Source: Isoetes taiwanensis (lineage: Eukaryota; Streptophyta; Lycopodiopsida; Isoetales; Isoetaceae). From it: a stretch of DNA of 64,000 bases. This document shows, one piece after another, positions 1-13,937 of the stretch. The first letter of the stretch is position 1, and each line of letters opens with the position of its first letter. Both the position numbers and the translations under genes were made by a program. The DNA is taken from positions 28,753,166 to 28,817,165 of the forward strand of contig JAJEKV010000003.1 of assembly GCA_021234155.1 (NCBI GenBank), given 5' to 3'. A model generated the notes under the pieces. That model worked only from the letters and a program-made list of their open reading frames with translations, had not been told where the DNA came from and did not search any database.

Positions 1-3000
1 TATCAACATCATGCTGGTTCCGTAGAGCTCTTCCTTGAATCAGAGGTTAAAATGATCTGCAAGAAGCAAAGCCTGAAATGATCTGTAAGAAGCAAGCTGC
101 ATCCTCATCATCTAGATCAAGCTACACCTCCAACCACTTCCTCTAGCCGTGAGGGTCTCGGGCCCGTAGCTCCTAATCCATAAATTAGAAACCCTAAGGA
201 AATCCTAATCTAATCTGAGAGGCACAGAAACATAAGAGCCTGCAGGGATTTCTAAAAAGGCCGAAGCTTTCATTTGTGTCCCACCATGTTCTGGAGACAA
301 AGCAAGTAATTTGCAAGCGTAAATTTTTGAAGACCATAGCTGCCATGGCCGAACTGATGTTTAAGAAGGCCCGCGAACCAACGATCAGCCATTGTCTTCC
401 CTTTGCATCAAAATTTGTTTCAAGTTTCGGTAGCCTCTTCTTTACTTGGAGAGCACTAAATTGGTAGAGCGAGAAAAAAGGGAAAAAAAATTGTGAAAGT
501 TCCGGCAGCCTCTTCTGCGCTTGGAGAGCCCTAAATTGGTAGAAAAAAGGAAGAAAAAATTGTGGACTATCTGGACTGTCTAAGCTAGAGGTGATCTCGG
601 TCTTTAGATTAGGCTCGGACAATATTAGCCCTTTAAATTAGGGCATGGTCCATTACTTGCACTAAAACAAAACTAGGGCATAAGTTAAGAATGCGTAAAT
701 GATGTCCAAGAGAATGATGAGATGCCCCAACGAATTAGTTTTAGCTCAATATTCCTTCCTTACCTACGTGAAATTCTGGAATAGATTTTAAAAACATAGC
801 GTATTCTAAGGCTCTTTTCTTTTGCTCCAGTCTTTAGTCTCTAACAAAATAATAACAATAGTATTCCTCCATGTTGAAGTAAAAGTACCATGTTTGCACT
901 TAGAAGATTACCCTCTTGTGCACATAGAAGATCAACATAGAGATACATTGTCATCGTCGTCGTTAATGCGGATCATATTAGTCAGTACATCCCCTTGCCT
1001 ATGCCAAAGTCATATGTTGTGCGGCCTAGCAACAACATGAACCTGCCCCCATCCTAACCAAATAGAACCCCTACAGGACAAAGCTGCGCCTATACAAGCG
1101 CAATAATATTACTAATAAATCAAGCCTAGCATTTGCGGCGTTAATGTTAAAATTTGTTAATGAAGTTATTGAATTCAACCGCATATAACCTACTTAAGAG
1201 GGTACACAATCAACTATGTTGCTGAGATGCCATTGGGAACGTGTTAAGGACCTCAATCAATTTAGTGCATATATATAGTACCAAGTCCAGCATTGCTAGG
1301 CTATTGGTTTTTTGTGATTATGGGGATGGGCTATATGATTTTTTGTGTTTATATCGGTTTGTACCACGGATGAAACCTATAAGTTTGAGTTGCTTGTATG
1401 TTCTTTGGTTTCTCATCATGACATACACATATACATATCAATTTAAATATATGCATTGAATGATGTCTACATATTACATATTCATGAAGTTAATTGTACA
1501 CTGGATTGGCATTTTTTTATTTTAAATGCATCTCCATGTCTATCCATGGAGCCTATGTGGACCTATATGCAACATATGTTTTAGGCACATGTTTGTGGTT
1601 TTTTGTTGGATGTCTTGTAGAAATTTTTCTCTAGGTTTTCAAAATAATTAGAGAGACTTTGTGTTGCATTTATATTTGTAGTATATGTGTCAATATAGAA
1701 TTGTAGAAGGTTTCTTAATGTAGATCAATGGATTTGCACATTGCAGTATTTTGTTTTATCATTACACATTTTTTATTCCTTGTACAAAATGCTTCCATTG
1801 AGGGCCTGAGCAGCTTGCCTAATGGGGGCCATGGGATCATTGTGATATTGCCACCTCAATCATCTCTAAAGGAGGATGTCAGGGTTCGGTTGATTCTACA
1901 CAACATGTCTAAAGTTTCAAGTACATATATGATCCACCAAAGATGCTTCTGCCATTGGGTTTTCAATCTCAAGGGTATTACTTTGTCCATATGAATATGA
2001 AGTATATATAAGAAAATGTGGCATATATATAAAACAGATGACATTTGTCTTATAGATTGCATTCGGGCTGAAATAATTCTCGGCTAATGGCAACATTCAT
2101 GTGCTCAACCCAAGGTCACATTAAATCACAAAATCTAGCTACAATAGCAAATGCTTGATGTACGAGGAATGAACAAATGGATGTAAAGATTAGTTTATTA
2201 CGTATAAAGAACTAATGAAGGAAATCTGCATGGCCATAAATAATTAAGAAGGATAGCCGGTAAAAGCCATTGTACCACAAATACCCAACACAAAGCATGT
2301 GCAAATTAAAAGCCTACCTTTTGGTGAAGAAGAATCTTTCTTTGAATCGGTTCTGCTTTGCTATCTTACCTATAAAAAGTGTATGCCACGATCATCTTGG
2401 CTTTATATGATTTTACGGGGGCATTTGAGGCACTATAAAGATACATGTTGCAATTATCCGAATTATCCATGTTGAGGTGTATTAAAAATACATCATGTTT
2501 CTTGATATTGCTACAATAAGCAAGAAGCACTCCGGCGGATGTTCTTGTTGTGGAGACCACATTGCTTCAACAAAAGACTAAAGCTATCTCGTGACGTTTC
2601 AAATCCTTATAGCTGAAAAATGTTAGCAAACATAAAGGGAATTCTTACGTGAAGAATACTTCGTGTACATAAAAAAAGCTGTTGTTACATGCTATGCCAT
2701 AATGCTATATCACAGTAATTCCTTAGATGGTCAATGATGTATGTACTCATACACTACTCTATATAATGCAGCATGAACATCATCAAGCCAAGCCATAGCA
2801 ACTCCGGAGTGAGAATTTCTAACTGCCATGATATTATTAAAGACATAGGGTAGTGCTGAAAATTTTCATCCATCAATATCCAATTCTAAAAACCAATCAG
2901 TATGGCTATGGCCAAAATGATGAAAACCAGAAGCAACAGCATTGTTGATCATTATCCCATACTTAGAATACTGTAAAGGTTACATATCTGAGATTGGAGT

Positions 3001-4454
3001 AAAGTTCGTTCGTGCTGAAAACCCTCTATTTCAATTTGGAGCGCATTATCCAGTTCTTTCTTTTCCTTTTCTAACTGAGATGCCCTACACATGCAGGAAA
3101 GACTGTCAATCATCCAAGCAAATAAGAATGTTTATGAGCATTCTCCAGAATTACAATATAATTCCATGTTCCTTAACTTGTAAAATCCCCAATTTAAATG
3201 TCCATTGCGAAACTAAGTATACCCACCTTTGATAAGCTTACGTTGGAGCTCAAGTGTTTGTTCCATATCCTCATGCAAAGTAGTTACCTCAAATTCCACC
3301 CGACCCACATTATCAAAATTTTTTGTTTCATACAAATTTCCAACACATTGAAGTAACATGAGAAAGATAAAGGACATGGCTGTAGTATTAGAAAAAAAAT
3401 TTGATAATTTGAAGTGCGACATTACACTTCAAGTTTTTCATCACGCAACTATAGTCTTGTGGTTTGGGCACACTATATCATATCTGCGGATCTGCGGATG
3501 GGCTAGAACATGTGATATCAAATCCACGCACCATGATGTGGTCATATTACAGATCATAATTGGCTTAAATATATTGTTGAATGATGCAAATTGAGTATTT
3601 TTGGCACATGTCATTCATTCTACCATCTCTAGAAAATGATTATCAAGAATCCGTAGAAACAATTCAGCGGCATAGAAAACCATACCTTGTTGTTCAAAGA
3701 AACTTTGAGATCCTCAAGCTGCCACTGGCTGGGCAGCAAAAAAAAACAACAGGCAATTTATAAGTTTTATGTTTTCTTAGGTCTTCTTCTCGTGGTACTG
3801 TGGCATGATGCTTTAAGCTCCGCCATGGAATAAGCTCCGTGGAATAAGTCAACCCTAAAACATGTGGATTGATAATGTGGAATAGAGTCAACCTAAAACA
3901 TGAAATGATGATGTGGAACACTCTTCTACAACTTGCCATGCTCCCTCTGAGTTATGGGATCGCCATAGCCAAGTCTCTGCTCAAATTCGCAACCTCCTAA
4001 AACAGAATTGTTGTCTATGGGTCTGATCTCAGCCAAACTCCCTGCTCACGCCGAACTCCCTGTGCGTTGAACCCTAATCGAGATGGCCCTTCAACCACAT
4101 CAAATCTCAACCATTAGATAAAATGATCAAATCTCGTAGTTGGATTTGAAGGTTTGGATCCAACACTACGGAATAACATTATAATATAGGATATAAGAAA
4201 ACAAAATATAAGAAGATAGGTATAGAATATTTTTTGAAATGGGCAAATTGGGTTGTTGCTAAATATGGAGCAAATATTAATAGTATAAATCATTTTGTAG
4301 AGCTAAGCATTGTTATATGCAATAGTTTGATATAGAAGGCTGAATAATAACGCTTTTAACAAAATCTTTATAGGTACATAAAAGATGCTCTACATAACAT
4401 ATATTGTTGATTCAAACTGGAGAGCTTCGTTCTTCTGTCTCATCCCTAGGGTGC
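1..4454. repeat. Long direct repeat A, copy 1 (5' side cut by window edge)
   Basis: Base 1 matches base 43564, and the two stretches stay alignable in the same orientation to 4454 and 48004, where they diverge. Most of the match is near-identical, with small indels and patches of clustered substitutions that become denser toward the 3' end. No long ORF, terminal inverted repeat or reverse-transcriptase motif is visible. An 88-codon ORF (1728-1994) is retained in both copies with few changes, but I do not recognise its product. Because the match starts at the first base, the repeat probably extends upstream of the window. It could be a segmental duplication or two insertions of one large non-coding element. 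Confidence 0.9.
1728..1994 (+). CDS. Unrecognised 88-codon ORF inside repeat A
   Basis: The ORF opens with a hydrophobic stretch (about residues 5-20), followed by a Ser/Gly/Pro-rich part. It is present in repeat A copy 2 at 45290-45556 with only a few residue changes. Conservation is expected from the recent duplication, so it does not prove coding function. A run of T and a possible splice acceptor precede the second half, so part of it could be an exon of a decayed gene. No domain is recognised. Confidence 0.15.
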   Translation: MDLHIAVFCFIITHFLFLVQNASIEGLSSLPNGGHGIIVILPPQSSLKEDVRVRLILHNMSKVSSTYMIHQRCFCHWVFNLKGITLSI

Positions 4455-4472
4455 GGCTTGTTGCTGGTATAT

Positions 4473-4640
4473 GCATGTAAGGCAAACGCTTTGCCCAACG
4501 GATGTGTGGTGAGTTGGTATAGGTCTAGTAATGCCAAAATAAATGTACATTTGGTGTTGAATGCCATTGTTGGTTACTAGATGATCTTCCGGTAGAACTT
4601 AATATACCCATTTTGGCTATCGTGAAGGCTATAAGATTGG
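4473..4640 (+). mobile_element. Truncated copy of the tRNA-derived SINE-like unit
   Basis: This stretch matches the head of the ~390 bp unit tandemly repeated at 16.5-18.7 kb. It has the same leader (GCATGTAAGGCAAACGC), the A-box-like TGGTGAGTTGG and the following ~50 bases. The part holding the B-box-like GGTTCAAACC is missing, and similarity then resumes through the GGTTACTAG and GTAGAACTT blocks. It lies immediately after the end of repeat A copy 1 and is absent after copy 2, so it either inserted there or marks the duplication breakpoint. Confidence 0.7.
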
Positions 4641-5329
4641 CATATACAAAGATGTTTTTAAGTTTCTTGCAATTCTAGCGCCTTACATTCTCTATTATCT
4701 TACTATTATTTGTTGTTTGTATAGGTTATCTTGCAGCCCACCTTCAAGTTTGCTAATTACAGCAGTAGCATTGATGATGTGGAACAACTCCAGACTTTGA
4801 TATAGTTGAGCTGGTGATCGAAACCGAACGATTGAGAAGGTGTCGGGCTTCTATAATGATTTTTGAATTCTTGTAAAATCACAACCATGTGTCTATCTCA
4901 GGTTAAGCTTATACGTCGCTTCCAATTTTCCTTTTCTTTCTAGAGCATATACTATTTAGGGAGGTGTTGATATTGTTGAAGAACTTAGCCGCCTTTATCA
5001 CGAATTTCTATCATATTATAGAGCCTTAACAAGGTAATGTAAGTTTTAGCTTAAATTTTGGTTCTCTTTATGGTTCTTGTATTATTTAAACTTGTTAGAG
5101 CTCATATATATTAATTGTGTTCTAAAAAGATTCTTTTATTAAGTTTATCCTATTGATTGTGTTTCATGCATAGGAAATAACATAGGAATAACATTGATTG
5201 TGTTTCATGCATAGGAAGCAAGGCATGTCATTTGGCCAGTAGAGGAGCGACATCGAAATGTAATTTTTTCTAGATTATGAAATTAGTAACGAACTTATAA
5301 TTTAATTTTATGTCATTTTTCTTGTGTAG
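4641..5329. other. AT-rich stretch, no gene seen
   Basis: I see no supported ORF. It contains an imperfect direct duplication of about 25 bp (5152-5176 and 5193-5217, period 41) sharing the motif GTTTCATGCATAGGAA. Confidence 0.5.
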
Positions 5330-5482
5330 GCCATTGAGCAATTGCTTCTTCTGGATGATATGGAAGTACAAGCTGATAATGAAGATCTACCTAATAACGT
5401 TGAACAAGATGATATTTATGCACATCAAAATTATATTGATGAGCATGATGGTAGTGGTGTAGCAGGCAGCTATGCCTGCTGA
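5330..5482 (+). pseudogene. Possible terminal exon of an unrecognised gene
   Basis: A pyrimidine-rich tract ending in TGTGTAG at 5329 looks like a 3' splice acceptor. It is followed by 50 open codons and a TGA. The predicted peptide is strongly acidic (many Asp and Glu, with Asn and Gln) and has leucines near its start, a composition unlike random AT-rich DNA. I see no convincing upstream exon and recognise no family. Acidic C-termini of this kind are common in plant transposase genes, but that is only a guess. Confidence 0.25.
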
Positions 5483-8400
5483 AACAATATTGTATTTCTT
5501 TTGAATTAATAAATAAATTTTCTTTTTGTTATGCTTTATTTTGTTATTATATAAAGAGAATCTGAAAAAAAAAATGTATAAAAGTTCGTCCAAATTTTTT
5601 TTTGTAACGGTTCATGAACTTGCAAACGCGCTTCAAGGTTTTTTTTTTATTTATTTAATATTGTTTTTGAAATGCGCTTCAATATTGAAACGAAGTTTCA
5701 GTTCTTATTCAGCTTGAAACGATTGTGCTTGTTATGCTACAACCGTTATGCTTCAAACTTGTTATGCATTACAAACTATATATGCTTCAATTGACCCCAT
5801 CATTCGTAATGTGTATCAAATCAACACTAGTTATAGTGCCCTCGGCATTGTCGCCGTGAATCTCACAATTTTATTGTAGAATTATGTGAGTAAGATATAG
5901 GATTTAGAACCAATGTAGGGTTGTCAATCATGGTCCTTTTAAGTTATTGTCCAAGTTGGATGTCACATTTAGAACTATTGAAAGGTCAAAGAGTTGCAAC
6001 TATTGAAATTCAGCCACTCTATTTTCTTCAGTGAGCATTTGAATCCATGCAATATAGTTAAGATCCAACAGCTTTCTTCATTGTAAAATGACAATTGCAT
6101 CTATAACATACCAAAAGTGGCAGCGTATATTGTTTTACAACAGGGCCAGTGAACCCATTTAGATTATTCCAAGAGCACTCTAAAAATATTACAATGTTGT
6201 AAATATTGTTCCTACTTGTATATGACTCATAAACCCTTTTGCAAAACAACAAAATAGAATGACCCTATTGAACGTGATTTGTTACATCTATTAGCAAATG
6301 GCGCTTAGAACTATACGCTTGACTAAAAACTAAGCTTCTTGTTGTTGGCCTAAGTAGAATTCTATTGTAGGGCAAGCAACGAAGAAGCATAGGTAGAATG
6401 TGTTGCTAAATTGAATTAGGGACAAAAGAAAAAATAGGAGAATTGAAGAAGACAATTATTATAGATATAGGTATCATGTGAGAATTAAAACTTCCTCTTG
6501 GAAAGAAGTTTACTATTAGTTGAGGATTTTAATCTATGCGCTTGTGGTTTAACCTATACAGCTTGTAGTGATAACCTAAGGGATCCATCATTCGAGGTAG
6601 CAATTTCCTACCTATGTACAATAAATCAAAGATAATAACTCGAAATGATGTTTGTACCTCTTTAACATTATAAATGCACATTCTTTCATTAGAAAGAAAT
6701 GCTAAATGTATCTATAGGAGTTTATGCAGACTTTTGCCTAATGTTACACTTGCATATTCTTTCATTCCCCGCACAATTCCACCTCCATTAAGAAACCATC
6801 AAGCCTACTTATATTCCCCTCACTTCTCAAACATTCATGTGTTGGAATTGCTATTGTGTGCAACACCCTAGAAACTATGAACATTAATGATTAGATTCAT
6901 GGATATTGTTTGTCAATAAATAATTCCTACAATCATTGCACTCCATAGATAGATGTTGGTACTCATACTATAGGCTCAAAGATAAACACATAAAATAATT
7001 TCTTCAATCCAAAGAGCATAGTATGTAAGCCACCAACTTCTCGATCCTTAAAACAAAAAGTTCATATGTATCGTATTGGCCTTCATTGGAGCAGCTATAG
7101 GAACCTTGTATTGGCATCTAATGCTAAGACAACTCTAAAATAGGATCACATTATAAGTTAGCACAATGGACTTCAATTAGAGTTTAGGGTTGTAAAAGAA
7201 CAAATTTTACCGACAATAATATTTTTGCACGATCCATTTGATGGCTTCTTTGGAATTCGCAATAAGTCAAGAAAATCTTATGCTCACACCATGCCGCTAG
7301 AACCGCTGGGCTATCTCAAGAAAGAAACCAAGCTACCTGGCTTATATCAAATTTGAATATACCGGGCAATAGAAATGCGGCGATAGAAAATGCCATAGAT
7401 AAAGCGTAAATCAAAGCAGATGTGTGAGAAATTAAAGTGTGCTTATGTAAAGCGCACACAACATTACAAATATGATGGGCTATGGTGCTAGATTCCTCCA
7501 AATCCATCCACAAATCTTGAATAATCTTGTTGTTATGATGTTAAAACATATGAAGACACACATCAAGAATAAGTCTATCATCACGTATATCTCTCGGCTC
7601 TCAAAGCAAATATATGGGATAATGAAATGCAACAAGATGTTCTATCTACATGTCCTTTAAAGCAAGAACATCATCATGGAAAGACCATATGACGATAAAA
7701 GATGCGATTATATCGCTATTGCTCAAAGTTACACATATTTTCATATTCAAGCCACAATTTGCATATATATTTGGTTTGAACATAGTACAATCTCCGTGAA
7801 AACAATAGACATGATTCTAAAATAGACAAAAACATCAAGATACCGTGAGCTTAGCTTGGAACGGTAAAAAGCACTATTATTAGTGGCATATTTTAGAATA
7901 GGCTTGTGTCTCTACAATATTTCTACCGTAAACTACATGCGCCCGTTAATATTAATTCGCGGTAAAAGCTAGTAAGAAAAACCCTTCGCTAGCTCTAGCA
8001 GAATCGTTACCGCAAAAATGAAGCAGGTCAGACGGATCTATTAAACCTCGCTTTCGCACATCTTCTCCAACCAAATAAGGTACCTATATGTAAAACCTGG
8101 GCTCCGTAAAAATAGCGCATATGATTCTAAGATAGACAAACGCCAAGGCACCTCGTGATAACCGGTGCAATTGTGAACTCCACCTTCAAGATGAAGAAAA
8201 CTCTAAACCATATGAATTTTAATCGTAAGTGATGATTGCGTAGAAAACTTAATGCATGCTTTCAGCTTGAGATATCCTACAACAGTAAGCAAAGATATAG
8301 GAATTTGGAGCAATCGCAATTCACAACAATATCTAAGCAATAACAACTCATAAAGACCTCGGAAATGTACTTTTAATAGAATTATAGAGAATCTAATAAT

Positions 8401-10700
8401 AGAATTATAAAGAATCTAATACTTCTCAATTTAAGGTGGACAAAGTTTTTTGTCATTAATGCTTGAAATGGGAGATGGGGGTCTTAGTTACGTAACTACT
8501 TCTCAAGTTATGACACAACTCTCAAATTAAAGCCGTTACTTTAAAGAACCTAATACTTCTCAAATTAAAATGGAGAGTGCTTTCTGTTGCTATTAATGCC
8601 TAAAATGGCGATGTAACACAACTACTTTTCAAGTTATGATCTCTTGTTAAAGTCGTTACTTATTATAACAATCTCAATAACACCTAGTTATACACTCACA
8701 TAAGAGGGTCATAACGAACTAATTTTTGCTAGTTTCCAACTTTGTCACAGCCTATATCCCTCGCAAAGAGCTATCATATATCATGTAAATTGGTCACACC
8801 CCACCAACTACCTTTTGCCACAACCTTTCATAAAATGAAGTTAACTTGAGTATAATTAGAGAACTTGACTCCAAATATAATTAGAGAACTTCACTCACCT
8901 AACTTTTGTTATAGCGGTTGCCTAACAATGCTTCTGCAGCTTTGCAACCCATCGAGCAAATTGTGCAACTATGATCGCCTCGATCCCTCAAGCACAATAT
9001 GTAGCATAATAATGGGGTTTCTTTTTGTATTTTTGTAATGCTTTTTTTTTCTATGGTTTTCATATGATTTGATGGGCTTATTGCATGAGACCCATTATTT
9101 AGTATATCTAGAGGCGACCAGATTCTCATATTTAAATGACATATTATCTATGATTTTGCAATGGTTTAGCATTTGCATATTTTTCCTTGAAAAATCAATT
9201 ATTTTTAAGTTCCCAAAACGTATATGCAAGCATCGAGGTCCCTTATTTTTAGGGTTCTTTTTAGGAAAGGGTTTGTTTTTACTTGCTGCCACCAAATTTT
9301 GCTTCCTGAGAAGAAAAATTCCTCTTTTGCTCTCCGGAGGAGGGATTTGGAGCAATGTTGTCTCGCCATGGCCAAATCTTTGAAACTGAATTTGCTTAAG
9401 TACAAAGCATGCTATCAAAACCCCAACAGATGCGATTAGGATGCGGTTTAGGTGCTAATTGGCATGGCCGAACTAGATTCCATCCAAATTCTGATATGGC
9501 ACCGCTTGGAGCATTTTTGTCGCCTTTGAGCTACAGATTTTTAGTCAAATTTTACCAAAGATGGCACCTCTTTCTTTCGATACGGTATTCTTGAAGCACA
9601 AGTTTGTTCAAAACGGTGAGAATCTTTGGCATCTTATGCCAAGCAAATAGGATTCTCTAAGGAGATTCGTGTATATCATCCGGTTTTTCAAGATGCCGCA
9701 AAATCCTTGTTTCTTACATTCACTTTGAATGACCTCGTCAATTAAGAAAACGTATAAACAAAAGAGCTTGTTGTTCCGAGTAAGAACGCACAAGATCTTG
9801 ATGTGGCTTTGGAATTAAGCAAAGAACAAATGCCTTCAAATTTCAAAAAATAATTTTCTTGGTTTCTACTATAGCATCCGCCACAACCTTGGTCAATACC
9901 GACTTGTATCCATGTACGTAAATGAGAGAAAATTTCAGTGTTAACTCATACTTGTTTGCAATTGAGAGCTCAAATCTTTTCTCATGTACAAATTCTTAGT
10001 GGTCAAACAGATCCGCTTTTACTTGTTGTTAAGCAAGTGCTCTGATCGGTGGAACCATTATATATTCTCATGCAAAAGTTGAAGACGAATATATAGCTTC
10101 TAATAGATGGTTTCTCCTAAGCTAATACATTTGGTATCATTGAATGTGATTCTTGCGTGAATGGTCGAGAAGTGTATCATGGAATGTGATTCTTGGAGGA
10201 TATACCGAACAGGATTTCTCCTCAATTGAGCTTTAGGAATTGCCCAACCATGATTTGATTTCTCTCAAATGCCACAGCTTTATACATATGGCGGTGCATG
10301 GGGAGCTTAAAAAATCATTAATCTTTTCTCAAAAAGAGATGCCCGAAAGGGATGGGTTCGTGATGGACCGAAAGGGATGGGTTCGTAAAGACCGCCATGG
10401 TTGCGTGTTACGATCTATGTCTCCAGAAGGCGCATTTTTAAACGATAACAAGATCAAGCCGATAGTAAGCCGAGAAATGTCTATCGATCATCCGTGAGCC
10501 ACTTGTTAAATTTGCACGTAGCTTTGATGCAAAGTCATGTCCAAATGGTAATTTCAACTTCAAACTCATTTTAGCAATTGACCATGTTGACTAGTTTGTT
10601 ATGCATTTGTACTTAGTAGTTTAGTATGCTCAAAAATTAATGTCGGGCCATGTATTCACCGGCATGATCCAAACATAATCGAGACGGACATAATCGAGGA
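5483..10700. other. Gene-poor AT-rich stretch with small tandem duplications
   Basis: Only short ORFs without recognisable domains are present. Two local duplications are visible. 8411-8664 holds two diverged ~130 bp copies sharing CTAATACTTCTCAA and CAAGTTATGA. 10343-10396 has two copies of CCGAAAGGGATGGGTTCGT at a period of 35. No RNA gene, promoter or transposase motif could be supported. Confidence 0.5.
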
Positions 10701-13700
10701 CGGCATGAGTGTTACTTTCTACACAAAGATGAACAATTAATGTATGAGTCCGTGGAGCCAAAAGCATGATACCAAGGAGACATGTGTCCCAAAAATGGAG
10801 CGTAAAAATATTCAAAACAACGCTTTTGGGAAACCGCTTGGTAAATCATATTCTAACTTAAGACCGCCAAGGAAATGAGAGTATTCCGCTGTGGTGGACC
10901 ACTATGCAACATTAGAAGCTTTAGAAGCTCGCTCAATTGGAAAGTATGTATTAATCTTGATTAAGCATAGCAAGCTCCACGCGGCACCAAACAAACCATG
11001 GCAAAGACCGACTTAGAAAATTATCATCGATATTGTTGTTGCCGATTTCGACGTGTTCAATTCCAAGAACATGTTCTTGTCCTAATGATTACAATAAAAT
11101 ATACTCATAGTTGTTTGCAATGGAAATAATTTATTTGTCTTATTGTGTTTTTTTTTTTTTTGGTCCGGCGGCCCAAAAAATTTTTAATATAACAACCAAG
11201 ACACAACTACCATTAATATTATTAACACGCACTATTGCATCCAACGATTTAAATTAAAATCCCCCCAAAACCCCTTTGGTTTAGGTGCATATTCACACCT
11301 AAGTTACGAGGGCAATGAGAGCCCCTAAAAATTTACAATACATGTACAAAAATTAATACCATTAAGTACATTCTCTCAAACCTTATAGTATTTTGCAAAT
11401 CTCAACATACAAGATACAAAAATCTTGTACAGCATACCCCACAAACGAGGATTGCTATGTACGGCCCAGATCAAGGAATAAAGGTCCTAGGGCTATGAGT
11501 CCGAAGGCAAGAGAAGTCCCGCAAACATGTCATTGAAATGTATTCAGTATGCACAATGAGGTTTTGAATCTTAAAGACTAACAAACAATACCATGTTGTG
11601 GTGCCATGTCATGTAAACGCTTCATACATTAACTATGCCGCTATATCTATCGTGAAATGAAGCATTAACAGCTGGCAATTGCCACATCTAAGACTTGTCG
11701 AGTACTAAAAGAGAGCTTGTAAATGCCGGCTATGTTTGGCTTGTTGTCCCAAGCCATGAGTTTTATTTTTTAACTCACCCTTCCTTCTCGCTTGAATAGG
11801 AGCAGGCTACTCATGAGAAATGGCATTTTCAGCAAGAATATCTCAAACCATTGTTGACAATGTACAACACAATGCAAGTCCACAACATATTCAACTTGAT
11901 GCTGGCATGCAAAGATAGATACGCTTTTATTTTCTACCGCGTTTCTCCTCTCTGTGACTCCAACGCATTATCTTTATTTTTCTTTTTACTTCCCCGCTAC
12001 AAATATCTTTTATCATACAACATAAACCATTGGATGTTTCGGCTTGATCCATGATCGTGGATGGGATGGCTTAGTTGTAGCAATGGTGCTAAATGTTTTA
12101 TGTATTGACCAGCTATTAGTTAAGTTTGAGCTTTATATTCATTATCCTCGCTAACATAAGGCTAAAGCATGTAACTAAGCATTTTATAAGCACTCGAATT
12201 TCATATTGAAAAATTCATATTGAAGCACGCTTTTAGGAGGTGGTCTAGTAATGTCACCGCATGGTAAAACCAAATGCCTATCCACAAAGTCTCAGAATCA
12301 GATATTGCTTCTTCCCCGCATGAACAAATGAAACAAAACCCATTTGTATCTAACATTTAGAAGAAGTTTAGATTAACTTAAACTTTGCTAAAAACACATG
12401 ATATTTACTAAGAGCTCGGTCATGGTTCGAGAGAGAGAAATGGTGTGCAAATGATATACAAAATGTGGGCCTTATTAGTCATCTAAGAGGTGTAACCTAC
12501 CCAAGAATCTCAAGGTTCCAAGAATACCAAAATTTGCAAAGGATTATGGAGCTACTTATAGGGCATAGTATTTTGCCGCCTAGAGACGTATTTGAACTCA
12601 AAATTTCAACATAAAAATCCTAAGACAAGGGCAAATTGTCCCCCATGTTTATCGGTGCATTCTTACATTCATAAAGTTAGTTCTACTAAGATTTCCGCTG
12701 AAATCCTTTAACAGTTTGTTTGTATATAGTCGCTTGTAGCTTCATAGTTTAGATTTTGTCAAAGTTTCATAGATTATTTTGATCTTATCTCCTATTATTT
12801 TGTATATGTAAATGCCTCAAATAGACCCGCATGGTTGCACATCATCCTTTGTTGAAGCAGAAAGCCAAATCATGAGCATATTTGTTCTATTTGAATCAAG
12901 TTTCTATGGTCGCCTCATTCTATTTTAACCATTTGACATTCACGGGTATTTCAAGAAATCGCCATATACCTTACGGCTTTTAATCCTAATTGATGTTTGA
13001 GCAAGATGTTGGACCTATTTGTATATGCAGATGCCTATTTTGGATCCTTATGGTTGTTGCAACAAAGTTGTATTCGAAAGCAAGATACTATTTTGGATCC
13101 TTATGGTTATTGCAACATGTAGTATTCAAGGTGATAATCAAATCGTATAGGCAATGTATACTTTCATTTGCGATCTTCAAGATTGATAGCATGATAATAC
13201 ATAGACTAAGAGTTTTATTTCAGAAAGCATCTAAGCCGCATCATATTACTTAGAAATGGTGCATGCCCGAACTCATTTCGACTTGGTGTTCTTCATGGAT
13301 CAAAGATAATAACCTTTATGCACATGCCAAGGTCTTCCTTCCTTAAGTCCTAACTCGCTTATGCAAAGCGATCATGTATGCTCTAACGCTTTTGAGAAAG
13401 ACATTTAAAGGAAAGGGTTAATAGCACCGCTAGATGTATAGCAAAACCAAAAACTTTCATGAATCATCTTCTCATTATGCATGTAGATGCCACTACTTGG
13501 CTGGAATACTATGAAACCCTCGCATGATCGAGCAACAATGGCAGACTTGCCGAGGATAAGACATCCATTTGCACGATTCATAAGATATCGAGTTTTGAGC
13601 AATCGTGGCATGCATGCCACGCCGCAGCCCGAAAGGAAAAAACCGAAAGCACGCCAAATTTAATTCCGGACATGGCTTACGCCAAGAACAAAATGCCCAA

Positions 13701-13780
13701 TTCATGTGAAAAGAAAATATTTCGATTTTTGATTGTCGGAAATAGTTTATGGCATCCAAAACCATTTAAAATCTTAGAAA
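10701..13780. other. Gene-poor AT-rich stretch
   Basis: No supported gene. There is a direct duplication at 13036-13116: two copies of a ~28 bp block containing TTTTGGATCCTTATGG at a period of 53. A poly-T tract lies near 11150. Confidence 0.5.
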
Positions 13781-13789
13781 ATGGGCTTA

Positions 13790-13937
13790 AAAAAATTCCA
13801 AAAACATTTTCTACCAAACCCTGAAAAATCCCAAATTAACAAGATTGATTGTAACGCCATTTTTAATTATATTATATTATTTTTTAGTTCAAAAAGCGAT
13901 CAAAAAAGCGCTACAAGCATAGGGTTTTCTTCTAGTG
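13790..13937. mobile_element. Candidate terminus of a CACTA-type (EnSpm) DNA transposon
   Basis: Read on the minus strand from 13937, the sequence begins CACTAGAAGAAAACCC. It continues through short GCGCT- and GGCG-containing blocks in an AT-rich context. CACTA termini commonly start CACTA and carry a run of A and short GC-rich subterminal repeats. I could not find a matching opposite end or a 3 bp target duplication, so this may be an isolated remnant or a chance resemblance. Confidence 0.3.

Noticed and set aside
9069-9439. Overlapping ~100-codon ORFs on both strands
   Set aside because: Hydrophobic/Lys-rich translations in every frame with no family resemblance; typical of chance ORFs.
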